NCBI GenBank assembly: GCA_026260175.1
Contig: JAKCWW010000797.1
Location: 27,765 to 91,764 of the forward strand
Reading direction: 5' to 3'
DNA: 64,000 nt
From: Reticulitermes lucifugus
Taxonomy: Eukaryota; Arthropoda; Insecta; Blattodea; Rhinotermitidae
Numbering within the stretch: the first letter of the stretch is position 1; each line of letters begins with the position of its first letter. The notes beneath the pieces are model-generated. The model made no database searches, was not told the origin of the DNA, and saw only the letters and a list, made by a program, of their open reading frames with translations. Position numbers and translations under genes: made by a program. Shown one piece after another: positions 34,701 to 46,347 of this stretch.

Positions 34701-34730
34701 GTACACACACACACACACGCGCGCGCGCGC
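34701..34730. repeat. (AC)n(GC)n alternating purine-pyrimidine tract
   Basis: (AC)8 at 34703-34718 passes directly into (GC)6 at 34719-34730; with the preceding GT, 30 bases alternate strictly. Such tracts favour Z-DNA (established). A CTAAGCTTAG palindrome follows at 34736-34745. Confidence 0.95.
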
Positions 34731-35007
34731 TTGGCCTAAGCTTAGCTTAGTCCTTGAAGGACTGTTTGTATCGTCGCCCAAACATCGATCTCATCTCCCT
34801 ACACATCCTGACATGTCTTGTTAGAGTCAGGATTTGTACGCAGCTGCTGTTTGCAGACAAACAAGTATTAAAATTTCTCGTCGTCTTTGTTACATTTGAC
34901 GTTCCGATGGGTTAGACGTCTTACCTTTTAAGGCCTCACGTAGATCTGCTAAATATCTTTACTTGTCAACATATTTTTTCTATGACTTTAATTCTAGTTA
35001 TTACAAG

Positions 35008-35285
35008 AGGGGGAGCCGAAATAGCTCAGTCGATACAGTAACTAAGCTACAGGCCGGAAAATGAGGACTCGAGGCTCGTTCCTGGCAGGGGAAGCAGATT
35101 TTTGTCATCTATAAATCGTCCTTAGCGGCTCTGGGGCCAAGCCATCCGCCTGTTCAATCGTAACTGGAGGCTCTTTCCGAGAGAAAAAGCGGCCTGGGCG
35201 TGAATGTGACCACTTACGTCCACACAATGCTGAGACTAAGAAAGCTTGAAGCTATATCTCCACTCCCTCATATACCTTCGTGCGT
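35008..35285 (+). repeat. SINE family C, near full-length
   Basis: Box A TAGCTCAGTCGA (35022-35033) fits at 11 of 12 positions; box B is decayed (GGCTCGTTCC). The body has the CGGCTCTGGGGCCAAGCC, AAAAAGCGGCCTGG and TGACCACTTACG blocks, and ends in CTCCACTCCCTCATA. Confidence 0.82.
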
Positions 35286-35973
35286 GTTAATTAAGCACTG
35301 GGACATTAAATTTATCTCAATACACTTCACATTTTTTGCGGCTATAATGAACTACCAATGACCGTACAAATACATATTATAAGCCTCCTTTGTATAGGGG
35401 CAGGGGAAATAAACTCTGAACTAATTTCTAGCACGCTTCTCACGAATTTCGTCTTATAAACTCTTTAATACTTGTTTCTTACTGTCGCTAAGTTTCTTTT
35501 CCTAGTAGGCTGTAAGACATCGCTAAACAAATCCTATTTAAACTTTAAAAGCAGACTTTTTTCTGACTGATTTATTCATTAAAAGAAGCTGGTAGTCTTG
35601 CTTCAGTCTTCAAAATGTAAGTATTTTTTTTTGCATGCCGTTACGCTTTTATGATAATTGTTTCTGCCTATACATATAAGGCTTTCTCTCAAACAAGTTT
35701 GTAAAGCGCATCCCGTGGAGGCAGTCACGAAAGAAATGTAGTCATTATTGCATACTTTAACCGTAATTTTTTGACACCTTATGTAGTTCATAATTATGTT
35801 TTAGCAGTAATATTTATTTATTTTCTTATGTGGGATAAAGTGTAAAAAGAGTCATATGGTAATCCACAGATATGAAACCGGTACTAATACGTAAAGGGAT
35901 TAACATAAAAACTGCTTAGTAAGTGATATAATGAAGTTACAGCCTTTAATTTCTCAGACCACTACCAACAATG
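35286..35973. other. Unannotated sequence
   Basis: AT-rich spacer between two SINE C copies; nothing recognised. Confidence 0.4.
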
Positions 35974-36255
35974 AAGTCCGGTTAGCCTAACCGACACAGT
36001 GACTAGGCTACGGGCTGGAGGACTGACAGTCGTGGTTACATTTGCGGCAGGGATAAGAAACGTGTCTCTTCCAAAAACGTCCTATCAGCTCTGGTATCCA
36101 CCCACCCTCGTATTCAGTGCGCACCGGAGGCTGTTTCTCAGGAGTAAAGAAGTGGCACCCAGTCATAAAGCTGACCACACACCGTATCAAGTTTCGGGGT
36201 TACAAATGCGTCGAGCTATGCGTCCACTCCCGTATGCCTTAATGAGGTACGCACG
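35974..36255 (+). repeat. SINE family C, near full-length
   Basis: GGTTAGCCTAACCGACACAG head (35980-35999), then CTTCCAAAAACGTCC, CTGTTTCTCAGGAGTAAA, AAAGCTGACCACAC and CGTCCACTCCCGTATG, in the family order. Diverged from the 35-kb copy, so it is an independent insertion rather than a recent duplication. Confidence 0.8.
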
Positions 36256-36560
36256 TACAACCACTTTGCCTTTTACCTTTACCACCAACAGTAGCAGCAG
36301 CAACATTCGGAGTCGATGCTATAATCTGTCCCGCCAAAATTAAAATCTCCTTCTGTTACTTATTCCCAGCCTTCCTTAGCCCTCATGGCTCATAAATGAA
36401 ACCTGAGCCTCTGTTTAGGCTACAGTTTTCTTTGACTGTTTTTAACATGCTTCGGTCACGTGTGTAGAGAGGAAGTTAATAATGCTGTACGAGTTTGTTC
36501 GGTTATCAGCTTATATTTGTGCTAAAAGAACATAGTAAAGAAAATGGTAGAACGCAATAT
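36256..36560. other. Unannotated sequence
   Basis: Nothing supported. Confidence 0.4.
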
Positions 36561-36785
36561 CCAACCACCGTTTAAATATTCCCCAGTTTTTATTCCTTTT
36601 TCGCCATAGGTAGGGTAGCCCCTGTTCCAAACGTATATCCTCTAGGTGACAGGAACTGTGTGGTGTCTGCAGGTGCTGTTGTCCATTAGACCCTCCATCT
36701 TGTCTAAAGCAGCAGACGTTAAATTGCCAAAGCGAAGGATTCTCATGCCCAAATGACTTACTGACCAACTCGGCTACTCCGCCTT
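36561..36785 (-). repeat. Possible tRNA-headed SINE
   Basis: On the minus strand, GGAGTAGCCGAGTTGGTCAG (complement of 36763-36782) is a good tRNA-like head with box A. A matching box B was not found and no second copy occurs here. Confidence 0.4.
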
Positions 36786-37679
36786 ATCTCACTTAGACGT
36801 AAATGGGACTAAAGCTGGGAAATAAGGTCGATGTTGCAGGCACTTAAGTTCTTGATTTGATGCGTATCTGATTATCGAGGATCGCGAACAGCCACAACAG
36901 GAGGTAACAATGAAACTCCCGTTACATCTATATACCGTGATCTATCAGAGAATCTATATTTTGTAACACCCAGTGACATCCATCTGGAGACGTAACTGTA
37001 ATGCAAGCAATACTGTTTACAATGAAGTGTAGGTCAATAACTGTGGCTGATACAGTTGCAACTAAGCATCTGTGCTGCAAACACGCAAATAAACAAGTCA
37101 TTTGTTAGAAGTAATGAGGTAAACCAAAGCCTTTGTAACGTGCAGAAGAACAGAGGCTATGCTGAGTAAATCGCATGCAAATTTAGGCTATGACGTCCTT
37201 AAACAACGACGGCTGTTACACAAAGCATACAATCAGGACAGATGTTGAATCGCCTTCATGTTGTCAGTCGGGTTGCAATGTAACAATGTACAAAGGGGCA
37301 GACGTTTGCTGTAACCCACAACTGAATCTCTCCTCTTCAGCCGCAATCTGTTGTATAAACATTACCTGGCTCTGAACATCCAGTGGAACTGTGCTAATTG
37401 GTCTCTTCGTCTCTAGCCCACAAGCTGGTAAACTGGCTGTCTGCGGCCTCAGTTCCAGATGGAGACAATTCCTCTCATCACCACTGCTATGTGCAGACCG
37501 ACTCTGGGACCCAACCATCCTCATTTCCAACAGGCACCAAATATTATAAACTTTGGATAGTGCGGCCAAAGCGTGTTGCTTAGTACTTACATCCAGCTAG
37601 TGAGTGTGTGAAGAAGCCGCAGAATTGTTTATTATTAATATTACTTACTGCAATTGGGTTTTCACCTGGTGGCAGTAGT
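36786..37679. other. Unannotated sequence
   Basis: Open frames on both strands at 37264-37583 overlap and lack motifs. Confidence 0.4.
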
Positions 37680-37880
37680 CTTACACTAGTACAGACAAAA
37701 CAATGAACATAACACAATAAAATAAAAATAAGAACTACAAAACAATAAAAATAAGTACACATAAAATAACAAAACACAGTAAATACAAGCACAATACGCA
37801 TTACAAAGCACACACACACATATTACAAAACTCATGAACTTAAGACAACCATAGTACAATACACACACGAAATGAAATAG
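37680..37880. other. A/C-rich strand-asymmetric tract
   Basis: The + strand is dominated by A and C (AACAATAAAAATAAGTACAC style), as at 11945-12060. The hydrophobic minus-strand frames are by-products of this bias. Confidence 0.5.
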
Positions 37881-38714
37881 TCATAATACGTTCCAGCACC
37901 CACATTATGGACCCACTACTGAACATGATACTTTTGCCCCCTAGAACTTCACCGTGGCCCTCTTCACTTCCCTACATTTCAAAACAGAACTCTTCCCATA
38001 AAACACGCCAGCACATTTCTCATCACTTCATTTCATTTCGTTTCGCGTCCCTTCCACTTAACTTTTGTATCCTTTGTAGTACTGCGCCTTCGTAGCGCAC
38101 TGATTTCGCACAGTGGCACCGTTTGTTTTGTTCCTTCAGCAAGGCGGATCTTAGAGTATAGTCACGATCTGGAGAGTAGCGTCCGATGTAGCGAATAAAT
38201 AACTGCGGACAGTCGACAAGGGGTGGTCCTTTGGTTCGGCCTTAACAATTCCCAACATATCACACAACACGCCACATTCAAAACTTCATAACTGTACTTC
38301 AGTTATTTATAGTGACACACTCGGTTTAGTAAAGTAGCTAGAAACTATTTCTTTATACCACGTTTAATTGTTATGCTACGCAGCCTCGATTTTGAGAGTC
38401 TGATTGTTATAATGAGGCATGCGGTCTCAGTCGTGGAGCGAAGAGCGGAGGCTTGATTTTGAGCATTGTGCCTCTGACACTATACGCCAAAAACTTTAAA
38501 CATTTTACAATATTAGATTAACACGAAACTTTGGGCATTGGACGGATTTTTTGGCACAATTCAACCACCTTCAAAATCCTTACCCACTTATTATTTATGA
38601 AAATCTTCCGAGCTAATTTCACAATACATAACGCATACAATTGAAACATAACTGTTTTAGGCACCTTTGAAAAGTTGTGAGAATCCACAATTAGCTACGT
38701 AATGTCTTTCCGAT
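37881..38714. other. Unannotated sequence
   Basis: No feature recognised. Confidence 0.4.
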
Positions 38715-38868
38715 ATTACAGCCGTTCGCCCGCTTGGAAAAACTCGTCTTCGGCTGGAAGAATATCCTTGAAATTTTATATTTTGTTCTGAGGGCATTAA
38801 AATCTATCGAGAAAATTTATTTTTTTCAAAATCGGACCACAATAGCAGGCACTTAATATGAAGTACAC
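38715..38868 (+). repeat. Family I fragment, decayed
   Basis: The order of short matches follows the 8907-9446 copy: CGTTCGCCCGCTTGGAAAA, AAATTTTATATTT, TCGAGAAAATTTATTT and ATAGCAGGCACTTAATATGA (for ATAACAGGTACTTTACATCA). Confidence 0.55.
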
Positions 38869-40020
38869 TTGTAACTACTTTGATTACCAATGTAACTATG
38901 ATTGCCTAAGATAATAAGTGATAGTAATAAATAGCAGTCAATAGTAATCCATAAAAATCTTCCCTACTTCTTCTTGCAATTTACTGGTGCATAATCAAGC
39001 AAAATAAAAGCATGCAATTATTATATTTACTGTCTAGGAATCTGCAATTTGGTGTGTAGGTAAATTATAAATATGCCTACACATGTGTAAAAAATACTGT
39101 TTTCAAGGAAGACATTAACATTTTTAAGGGGTTAAAATTAGAGGTTATTTATAACCGATCTGAGAAGTGTTCAGGAAGCTAAGATGCTAACGCGCCGCAA
39201 TGTTACGCTTTACGAACTTCTTCTATCGTGTTTCTGTATTGTTACAACTAAAAGAAGTCAATCCAGAGTAGATGGGGGGTGGGGGGGTTATTGGGCTTTT
39301 AGACTGTGGTATTTTTATGGGTACATTACAGCGTTATGTTTGTCTGTTTAAGAACAGGGTTACTGTAGATGGAACAGAACAGTTGAAAAATACCCCGAGG
39401 GCCGGATGTTGGTATGCATCAATTTTTTTTTTATTTGCATACCAGCCTGCAAGTCACATTATAATAAAAATACGATATGTTCTGCTCCACGGAGGATTAA
39501 TTCTTATAACCATAGCAAGCATAGAGCGGAAGGCAGAGTACGTAGGCACGCGTGCTTTTGAATTTCTGAGCCTGTGGGAATACGGGTAACATGTATTTGA
39601 ACATACCCTGAGATTTTCTTTATTATTTTTTGTTATCGCCTTTATGCTGGGTATTTACAATTACATACCTGAAACAAAACTTGTTTCTAGGGTACATAAT
39701 GTTACAGCCATTCTGTAGTTACAATATATGACACATGTAACGTTATTTCCCATGTAAACGTTTTGTACTTTTACATCAGTACTTTCCGAAGTATTTGCGC
39801 AGTGCCCACTATGGTTGCTTTCTGTAGTTCCTTGATTTTGTGCTTTCCCATTGTGTTATTCAGATACTTTCTGAATGATTTTTAGATGGCCCCAGTTGCC
39901 CCTATTTTTACTGGTATCACTTCTGTTTTTATATTCCACATAAGCTGCATTTCTATTGTAAGATATTTATATTTTAGGATCTTCTCGGCGTCTTTCTTGA
40001 TCACATATTAATTTTAACAA
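38869..40020. other. Unannotated sequence with G-runs
   Basis: G6-T-G7 at 39274-39287. The open + frame at 39272-39589 begins in that G tract and has no motif. Confidence 0.4.
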
Positions 40021-40049
40021 TATTATTATTATTATTATTATTATTATTA
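40021..40049. repeat. (TAT)n microsatellite
   Basis: Nearly ten units, ending exactly at the LINE2 fragment. Confidence 0.95.
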
Positions 40050-40212
40050 CATGACGGGAAGACGAGGAAGAAGGCGTAAGCAGCTACTGAATGGCCTTAA
40101 GAAAAAGAGAAGGTACTGGAAGTTGAAGAGGAAGCACTAGATCGCACCCTGTGGAGAACTCGCTTTAGAAGAGGCTACGGACCTGTCGTAAGACAGACAA
40201 CAGAATGAATTA
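40050..40212 (+). pseudogene. LINE2 extreme 3' fragment
   Basis: Carries the end of the LINE2 protein: GACGAGGAAGAAGGCG, then GAAGCACTAGATCGCACC...CGTAAGACAGACAACAGA. It corresponds to the portion missing from the 61-kb copy. 5' truncated at the microsatellite. Confidence 0.75.
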
Positions 40213-40787
40213 TTACATATTTACAAATAATGTCTTAGGAAAAAAAACTTCTGTGTGTGTTATATGTGGCAGGCATAACCTCGACGTTTCGTATCGTCTG
40301 TGTATTTGTAATGTTGACTTGTAAACAAACGTTTATGCGTAATATAGATCTACATTTGTGCTTTATTCCCAGGCCAAATTCACTGAGGCAGCTGTGGTGG
40401 TTTATTGGTTTTCGCTATAAAACGTAAAACAAATGAAAATTTTCCTGCGGCTACCATTTAGTTGACCGTATACAAAGACGGCTTTAAAATATTTCATGTT
40501 TTCCAAATGACTGTTATACGTGTTTGCATTATATCAGACCCCTATACTCAGTGCCACTGTTGTCGCTATCACCTCGTAGTTTGGTGCTTCTGCCATTTTG
40601 TTATTTCTGATTTAAAAGTAGACTAGAATGTTTCTACGCGGGGTTGCCTTGATTTGCATAATGTTAATTTGAAATATCTTCACACTCGGTCAGCTGGTTC
40701 AACAGTTGAAATCTGACGAACCCAGAGACAACATGATAACATTATAAGCCTGCTTTCTCTACCTAAGGCGTTGAGGTGACTAAATGA
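40213..40787. other. Unannotated sequence
   Basis: Nothing supported. Confidence 0.4.
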
Positions 40788-41020
40788 GGGCCGGGAAAGC
40801 CTAGTCGATGTAATCAAAAGATAACCGGCTGGACGTCGGAGGAAGAGGTGTTTCTCTACGCCAAATGGTACAACCCGGCTCTGGGGCCCGGTGGGTGTCG
40901 GTGATATTTATCCAGGGTAAAGCGGCCGGTACTTAAAGCTGACCACTCTGCTCCGTCTAGTGCCGAGGTTAAGAACGAATGCAACTATACCTGCACTCCC
41001 TACAATGCTGTCATGCCAAG
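40788..41020 (+). repeat. SINE family C, near full-length
   Basis: GAAAGCCTAGTCGATGTAAT head, then CCGGCTCTGGGGCCCGGT, GGGTAAAGCGGCCGGTAC, AAAGCTGACCACTCTG and GTGCCGAGGTTAAGAACGAA. Confidence 0.82.
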
Positions 41021-41100
41021 CTGTAACATGCTAATTTATTAATTATAACATCACAATTAATATACTAGCTGGTGAAACGTGTAAAGTAATATAACACAGC

Positions 41101-41118
41101 ATAACATAACATAACATA
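41101..41118. repeat. (ATAAC)n microsatellite
   Basis: Three and a half pentanucleotide units, with a decayed unit to the left. Confidence 0.85.
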
Positions 41119-41789
41119 CACCGAGAACGGCTCATGTTACAACAGGCTAAATTAGAATATTTAGTTTAGTTTCCATGAAAATGTCGAATTACATGCATGT
41201 ATCCGGCAGACCTTCACAGATAAAACTTGAAGTTACTGCCCACTCAATCAAAACACTCGTCCACAGCTTGTATGAAACACTTGTGTATTCCGCACGAGTG
41301 ACGGCTGGGCGAGCCTATCTCTGGTGTAGAGAATCCAAACGAATAGTGCATTTACATATTCTGTCAATTAAGCTATGGATGTTCCTATTTTTGTGTTCCA
41401 TCATAGAGGAGATGAAAGGCACATACTGCTCGCTTTTCGTGCAAATTGTATGTATTGCCGTTTGCATGTCAAAGTTCTTCCTTTGAATGTCCACTGAAAT
41501 AAACTTAGATAATAAAGTATTAAGTGGGATGTGATTGTAGAGCTAAATTAAACAAAATGACCACATGCGTTTTCACAGACGTAATGCCCTTGGCATTTAA
41601 TCTGGAATAAAAGCTTTATGCGTATTTTAATTTAATACTGATTCAAGATCACGTAACGATGACTGCATAGTCGTGCTTAAAACATTTTTGTAAAGCATAG
41701 ATTTTAGTTTCATACGCAACTAGCCATGAGACGCATGATAAAAACACACTTCTTACAACGTACCAACGTGATCCGGGATAGTAAAGTCG
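41119..41789. other. Unannotated sequence
   Basis: A 103-codon + strand frame (41175-41486) has a hydrophobic C-terminal half but no recognised domain or splice context. Confidence 0.35.
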
Positions 41790-41960
41790 ATATACCGAGT
41801 AGTCTATGCGAGTAGTCTATGGGATGCTGCTCGGTTCAGGGCAAAGTACTAAGATATTTCTCTTGTCCAAAATATCCGAATTCGCTGTGGTGCCAAGCCA
41901 GCCTCCTGTTCAGTGGGTAACGGGAATTCTTTTCCCGGGGGTAAAGCGATGTCATGACAC
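41790..41960 (+). repeat. SINE family C, internal fragment
   Basis: GGTGCCAAGCCAGCCTCC, GTTCAGTGGGTAACGGGAAT and CCGGGGGTAAAGCGA match the C body; head and tail are eroded. An 11-bp direct repeat (GAGTAGTCTAT) at 41798-41820 lies in the head region. Confidence 0.6.
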
Positions 41961-42295
41961 TTCGTTGTAGATTAGTCCAGCTATCAGACTCCTGTAAGTA
42001 CTGGTACTGTCTTTGGCATGTTACGCGTGTACACAAGGGTCTTCATACAACCGGTCACTTTCACACATTAAGCAAGCCATCCTTACAGGACGAACATCAA
42101 ATTGCAAAATGAACACATTTAACTAAAGGAGAAAATTTGCTGCAGCGCAAAGGCTTCTGACCAGTATCCGGTAGGTCACCTGTTTGAAATGTTGCTGATG
42201 TAGTTAGTGTTTTTTTCAGTCCGTCGACACCCTTCAATTACATCACGACATAATCCACATCTTTCTCAATGTATTCATTTCTTATTTACCTTCAT
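41961..42295. other. Unannotated sequence
   Basis: Nothing supported. Confidence 0.4.
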
Positions 42296-42440
42296 CAAGG
42301 CTCTGCAATAGCGTAGTCGGTACAGTGACTAAGCTAGTGCTGCATGATCTTGCATGATCTGGGCTTGAAACAGGCCACTCATCTACATTTGGCACCGATG
42401 TTAAGAATTAATGTGTGGATCTCTACATCCACTAGCTTTA
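42296..42440 (+). repeat. SINE family C with internal deletion
   Basis: The head (AATAGCGTAGTCGGTACAGT) and tail (GGCCACTCATCTACATTTGG...GATGTTAAGAATTAATG) are joined, with most of the body missing. A 13-bp tandem duplication of TGCATGATCT-type sequence lies near the join. Confidence 0.65.
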
Positions 42441-42528
42441 AAAGTTTTCTTCCTACCGGAAATATATAATTCATGCTTCTCATAAAGCAAAAATACGTAA
42501 CAGATCAGTTTAAAGAAGGAATGCACGT

Positions 42529-42845
42529 AACTAACTAACTAACCTACCAAACAAGTACATGGAGCAGAGTCCTTCTTTAGAATCTAACAGCTAATCTAGG
42601 AATTCTGCGCATTTTATGAAATCCAGTGGTTCATTACCCTGTTTACAGAAGCCCACCACCTCTACTGATCCTGACTGAGAAACATCCAGTCCAATCTCTC
42701 CAATCGTATTTCTTTAAAATCCACTTTAATATTATTCCGTCACATATGTCTAGGTCCTAGCTTGTCTCATTCCTTCAGGTTTCCCCACCAAAACGCTGAA
42801 TGCATTTCTCTTCTCCCCCATGCCGAAGAATGAACGCAGCATACG
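42529..42845 (-). pseudogene. LINE3 non-LTR 3' end
   Basis: Same family and orientation as 45268-45686: GAGCAGAGTCCTTCTT near the 3' end and the GACTGAG...ATCCAGTCCAAT region. The 3' tail is an (AACT)n repeat at 42529-42543, as in the 45-kb copy. A possible imperfect TSD is GAAGGAATGCACG at the left versus GAAGAATGAACG at the right. Not translatable. Confidence 0.75.
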
Positions 42846-43093
42846 AGTATATTACAAACTGGATGTCGCTGAGGCCTAAAACTTGTATTTGGAATATTCA
42901 TGACGTGCTAGGTATTTAATTAAATGCCCCGTAGTCTCTTTACTTTTGCAATAGTGGGTTTTAATCTGCTATGTTGGATTTCTGTCTGCATTAAATAAAT
43001 GCAATTGGCAATGAGATCCTCAAAATATAAAAAATACATAGAATATTTTCCTGTTCTTTTGGCCTTCCTAAAAACGAAACTCATAAGGCTGAA

Positions 43094-43140
43094 TTCATGA
43101 GAAGCTAGCAGTCGCTCAGCTGGTCAAGAAGTTTCCTACC
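43094..43140 (-). repeat. LINE3 short 3' fragment
   Basis: GAGAAGCTAGCAGTCGCTCA followed by GCTGGTCAAGAAGTTTCC closely matches the extreme 3' region of the 45-kb LINE3 copy. Confidence 0.6.
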
Positions 43141-44200
43141 TCATAATCAAAGTGTATTTAGTGTTCCCCGCCGCATAGTTAGCTGATTCGTGAGGGGCAA
43201 ATACGTGAGTCACGTGAATTCAGTTGTTTGTAATTATAAACTGTTTTCCCATCACCAACAAACTTTCGACAAATTTACTATGATCTGGTTAAATGCTTTA
43301 CGTGTTTTGCAGCTTGTCGACGTCTACTACACAAATTGCTTAGTAAAGCCAGCTGCGGCAGGCATGAGTTTCGCTGTGGTAACTGATACGTATCTCTTCC
43401 AATGAACCGTAACGAATTCCAATTGCCTGTCTCAAATGAAATCGACTTTGCAGTCTCTGTATTCCGTTGCTTCAGTTTATAGGCCTATTGTCGAGTACTG
43501 GAGTCTCCAGTCCGGCACATGCTGCACCGAACGAGGGGAATGAAGTGGAGCTGAAACGAAGTATCGGAATTATTTTCTAAATCCTGTTTCCTGATTATTT
43601 TCGTAATGAGAAACTCGATTAAGGCCCGATGTCGTAGTCCGGCGGCCTCTTAAAAATATAGGGTCTGAGGATGTTGATAAGATTCGATTGTTTCAGAGTA
43701 GAGTCCAGCGGCGTGCTGTTGTGAAAACGGAAAGTAATAAACGTTGGTGTTCCATAAGGTTTGGAGAATTTTCACTGCTAGCTTCTCAAGAACCACTGTC
43801 TTCTATCTACATGTAGTTAATATTTGTGTATTGTGGAGTAGGTTCGCGTAATGTTGACCCTGTTAATATTCCCGCTGTGTAATGCTACAGTCTTTCTCAA
43901 ATATGTGCATTGCATGCTACGTGTTCAACATCATGCGTAGAGCAGATTGATGAGTTATGACAAGAAGGACGTTTGTATGTTTTTTATTCAAAATCACCGA
44001 ATCCAAAAGTCTTGTATGAAAGTCAGTTATTGGCTATTGTGCTCTGAAATCTTACGTTCATGTAATTGTTTGAATAAATATCAATAGCAATACATAAACG
44101 TCTTCAAGAGTATGATGGCAATAATGAAATGAAGAAAATTAAAAACGAAACTAGTAACCTGTAGATTTGTAAAATTTTGTTGTACATGGCGGTGTTTCGG
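43141..44200. other. Unannotated sequence
   Basis: Nothing supported. Confidence 0.4.
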
Positions 44201-44253
44201 AATATATATATATATGTATATGTATATATATATGTGTGTATATATATATATTT
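44201..44253. repeat. (AT)n/(GT)n compound microsatellite
   Basis: TA units interrupted by TGTG; largely self-complementary. Confidence 0.95.
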
Positions 44254-45253
44254 GACTGAAGCACAACGGGGATATTTCACCTAAAGAAAAAACGAACATT
44301 TTCTCTCGTGGACCTTGCATATTTGCTTGGTCTACTTTACCCACCCAATTGTTTTTCCTCTTAACTCTGGTTTCTTTGCGTCATCGATATCGCAGATATA
44401 ACAAATAAGTCTGAATGCGGAACATAAACGGTTGATGTTAGCACTGGCAAGGAAGAGCAAAGTGGGCTGTGGGTCGACTTTAACAAACAAGCGTGGTTAA
44501 AGTGGACGTTTTAATAGTTTGGAAAATGTCACTATAGCTTCGAAACATTTTCATTGCGGAGTAATTTTAATTTCTTGCATAATAGTTGCAATATCAAATA
44601 CCGTTATTATATCACTTAAGGAATTGCCAGCTCTGAAAAGCAAGCTTTATTAAAGTTGTATAAAACAGCGGTCAACATTCACCGAACTAACTTTACTGTT
44701 TTGTATTGGCACAGACCACCATGGTTTTGCGTTGCGCGGTTTTGGCTGTGCGCGGTTGAAAATAATTAAATACGTGGTGGAAAACATTTTCCCAACGTTG
44801 AAATATTTAACTACACGCGGATAAGTACGGGCAGTTACTCAATCACGGTGCAAGCTGGCATCATCAGCTACACAAGCTCTGTAAATTTTTAGTGTCCAAA
44901 TATGTTTGTGTTTTAAGCGAGTGGTGGGGAATGATCCAAATTCGTCCGCGTTCACGTAACCCTATTTTTCCCATATGAAGTTTTCACAACGCTGTTTTGC
45001 TCAACTCTCCGTGATCATTCCACTTATTCCCGCGTTGGACAAAGTATCACTGTTCATTGCCGCTACGTTATATATTACAGTAGTACTGAAGAATGTACTA
45101 GGCCATCTGAGTTGGGTGCATAAAACATCGGCTACTAGAAGAAACTTTCCGTTGACGAATTTTGAAACTTTCTGTAAAGGCACACTTTCCGGAAATTTGA
45201 TGCGTTTCCATCCACAGATGACAAGGTGTGGAAGCGTATACTCAGAATCACAG
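44254..45253. other. Unannotated sequence
   Basis: A 100-codon + frame (44975-45277) is opposed by an open minus frame and runs into the LINE3 TSD; not called. Confidence 0.4.
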
Positions 45254-45700
45254 ATCAGGGTTCGAGAAACTAACTAACTCCATGGAGCAGAGTCCTTCTT
45301 GAGAAGCTAACAGTTCCTCAGCTAGTCAAGAAATTCCCCGCATTTTATGGACCCCGAAGGTTTATTACCGCATTAACAAGAACCCTCCACCTGTCCCTAT
45401 CCTGAACCATATCAATCCAGTCCATGCCCTCATCCCACTTCTTAAAGATCCGTTTTAATATTGTCCTCCCATCTACACCTGGGCCTTCCAAGTGGTCTCC
45501 TTCCCTCACGTCTCCCCACAAAAATCCTATACGCACCCCTTCCCCATACGTGCTACATGCCCCGCCCACCTCATTCTTCTTAATTTGATCACCCGAATAA
45601 TATTTGATGATGAGTACAGACCATTAAGTTCCTCGTTATGTAGTCTTCTCCATCCCCTGTTACCTCGTCCCTCTTGGGCCCAAATAATCAGGGTTCGAGA
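45254..45700 (-). pseudogene. LINE3 non-LTR 3' end with exact 14-bp TSD
   Basis: A 5'-truncated non-LTR retrotransposon. A perfect 14-bp target-site duplication ATCAGGGTTCGAGA at 45254-45267 and 45687-45700 brackets an insert of about 419 bp (45268-45686). On the minus strand the end of the polyprotein is readable: an EGPGVDGRT segment, then [20 protein letters not shown] and LRGP followed by a stop near 45345. This is the familiar D-W-I-x-x-A-Q-D-R-x-x-W-R tail of a non-LTR family I associate with insects and other arthropods. The 3' UTR is about 60 bp and ends in a short (GTTA)n repeat, a tail type used by some LINE clades instead of poly(A). It is the best-preserved LINE3 copy in the window. 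Confidence 0.92.
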
Positions 45701-46347
45701 GCAATTCTTTTTTCAGACCCAACCTAGTAGATGCTTCCCCACCTTTTTACCTGAGGTGAGAAGCATTCAGTTTCGGAAACATTACATTCTGTTAGGTATA
45801 CTACAAGATGCACGGTTCATAAACCAAGTAATTCTTTCATTTACCGTGTAGAAGGTTCGATATAACATAAACTTTATTTGATTTTGGCTTTTCACTTATT
45901 TTTGTCAATTTATTTTCTTTCCTTGTTGTTGTGTTTGGAGGGTCTTGTTGGGTCTGACTCTTTTTGTTGCTGCAGTAACGAGTAAGTTCCTGCTCCTTCG
46001 TTAGCTGAAAAGCATTTTTAGTAGGCTAGGTAATGAGGCCAGGAACTAACTGAATATCCGTTTGCATAGAATCCACAAGCCACAGTAGTTTTGAAGCTGA
46101 AATGTTCTTGTAATATCTTCGTATTTATTATGCTTTCGTACTACATTTCATGGTGGTATAATGTTTAATTAAGAAAGCAAAAGTACTGTGAAGCAAATTT
46201 TGGGTTCTTTTCACAAAGCAATGTCCGTATCGACTAGTTCACTAAAATCGTGCCTGTAAACTTTAATCTGAACACAATCAACCTAAGTTTATAATTCATA
46301 TGATTATTACGCCAGACGTAGTCCACTGCTTGAGACACGTTTGATAT
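45701..46347. other. Unannotated sequence
   Basis: Pre-insertion flank of LINE3; nothing recognised. Confidence 0.4.

Noticed and set aside
44975-45277. 100-codon + frame beside LINE3
   Set aside because: Its end runs into the LINE3 target duplication and insert, the opposite strand is open too, and no domain is visible.
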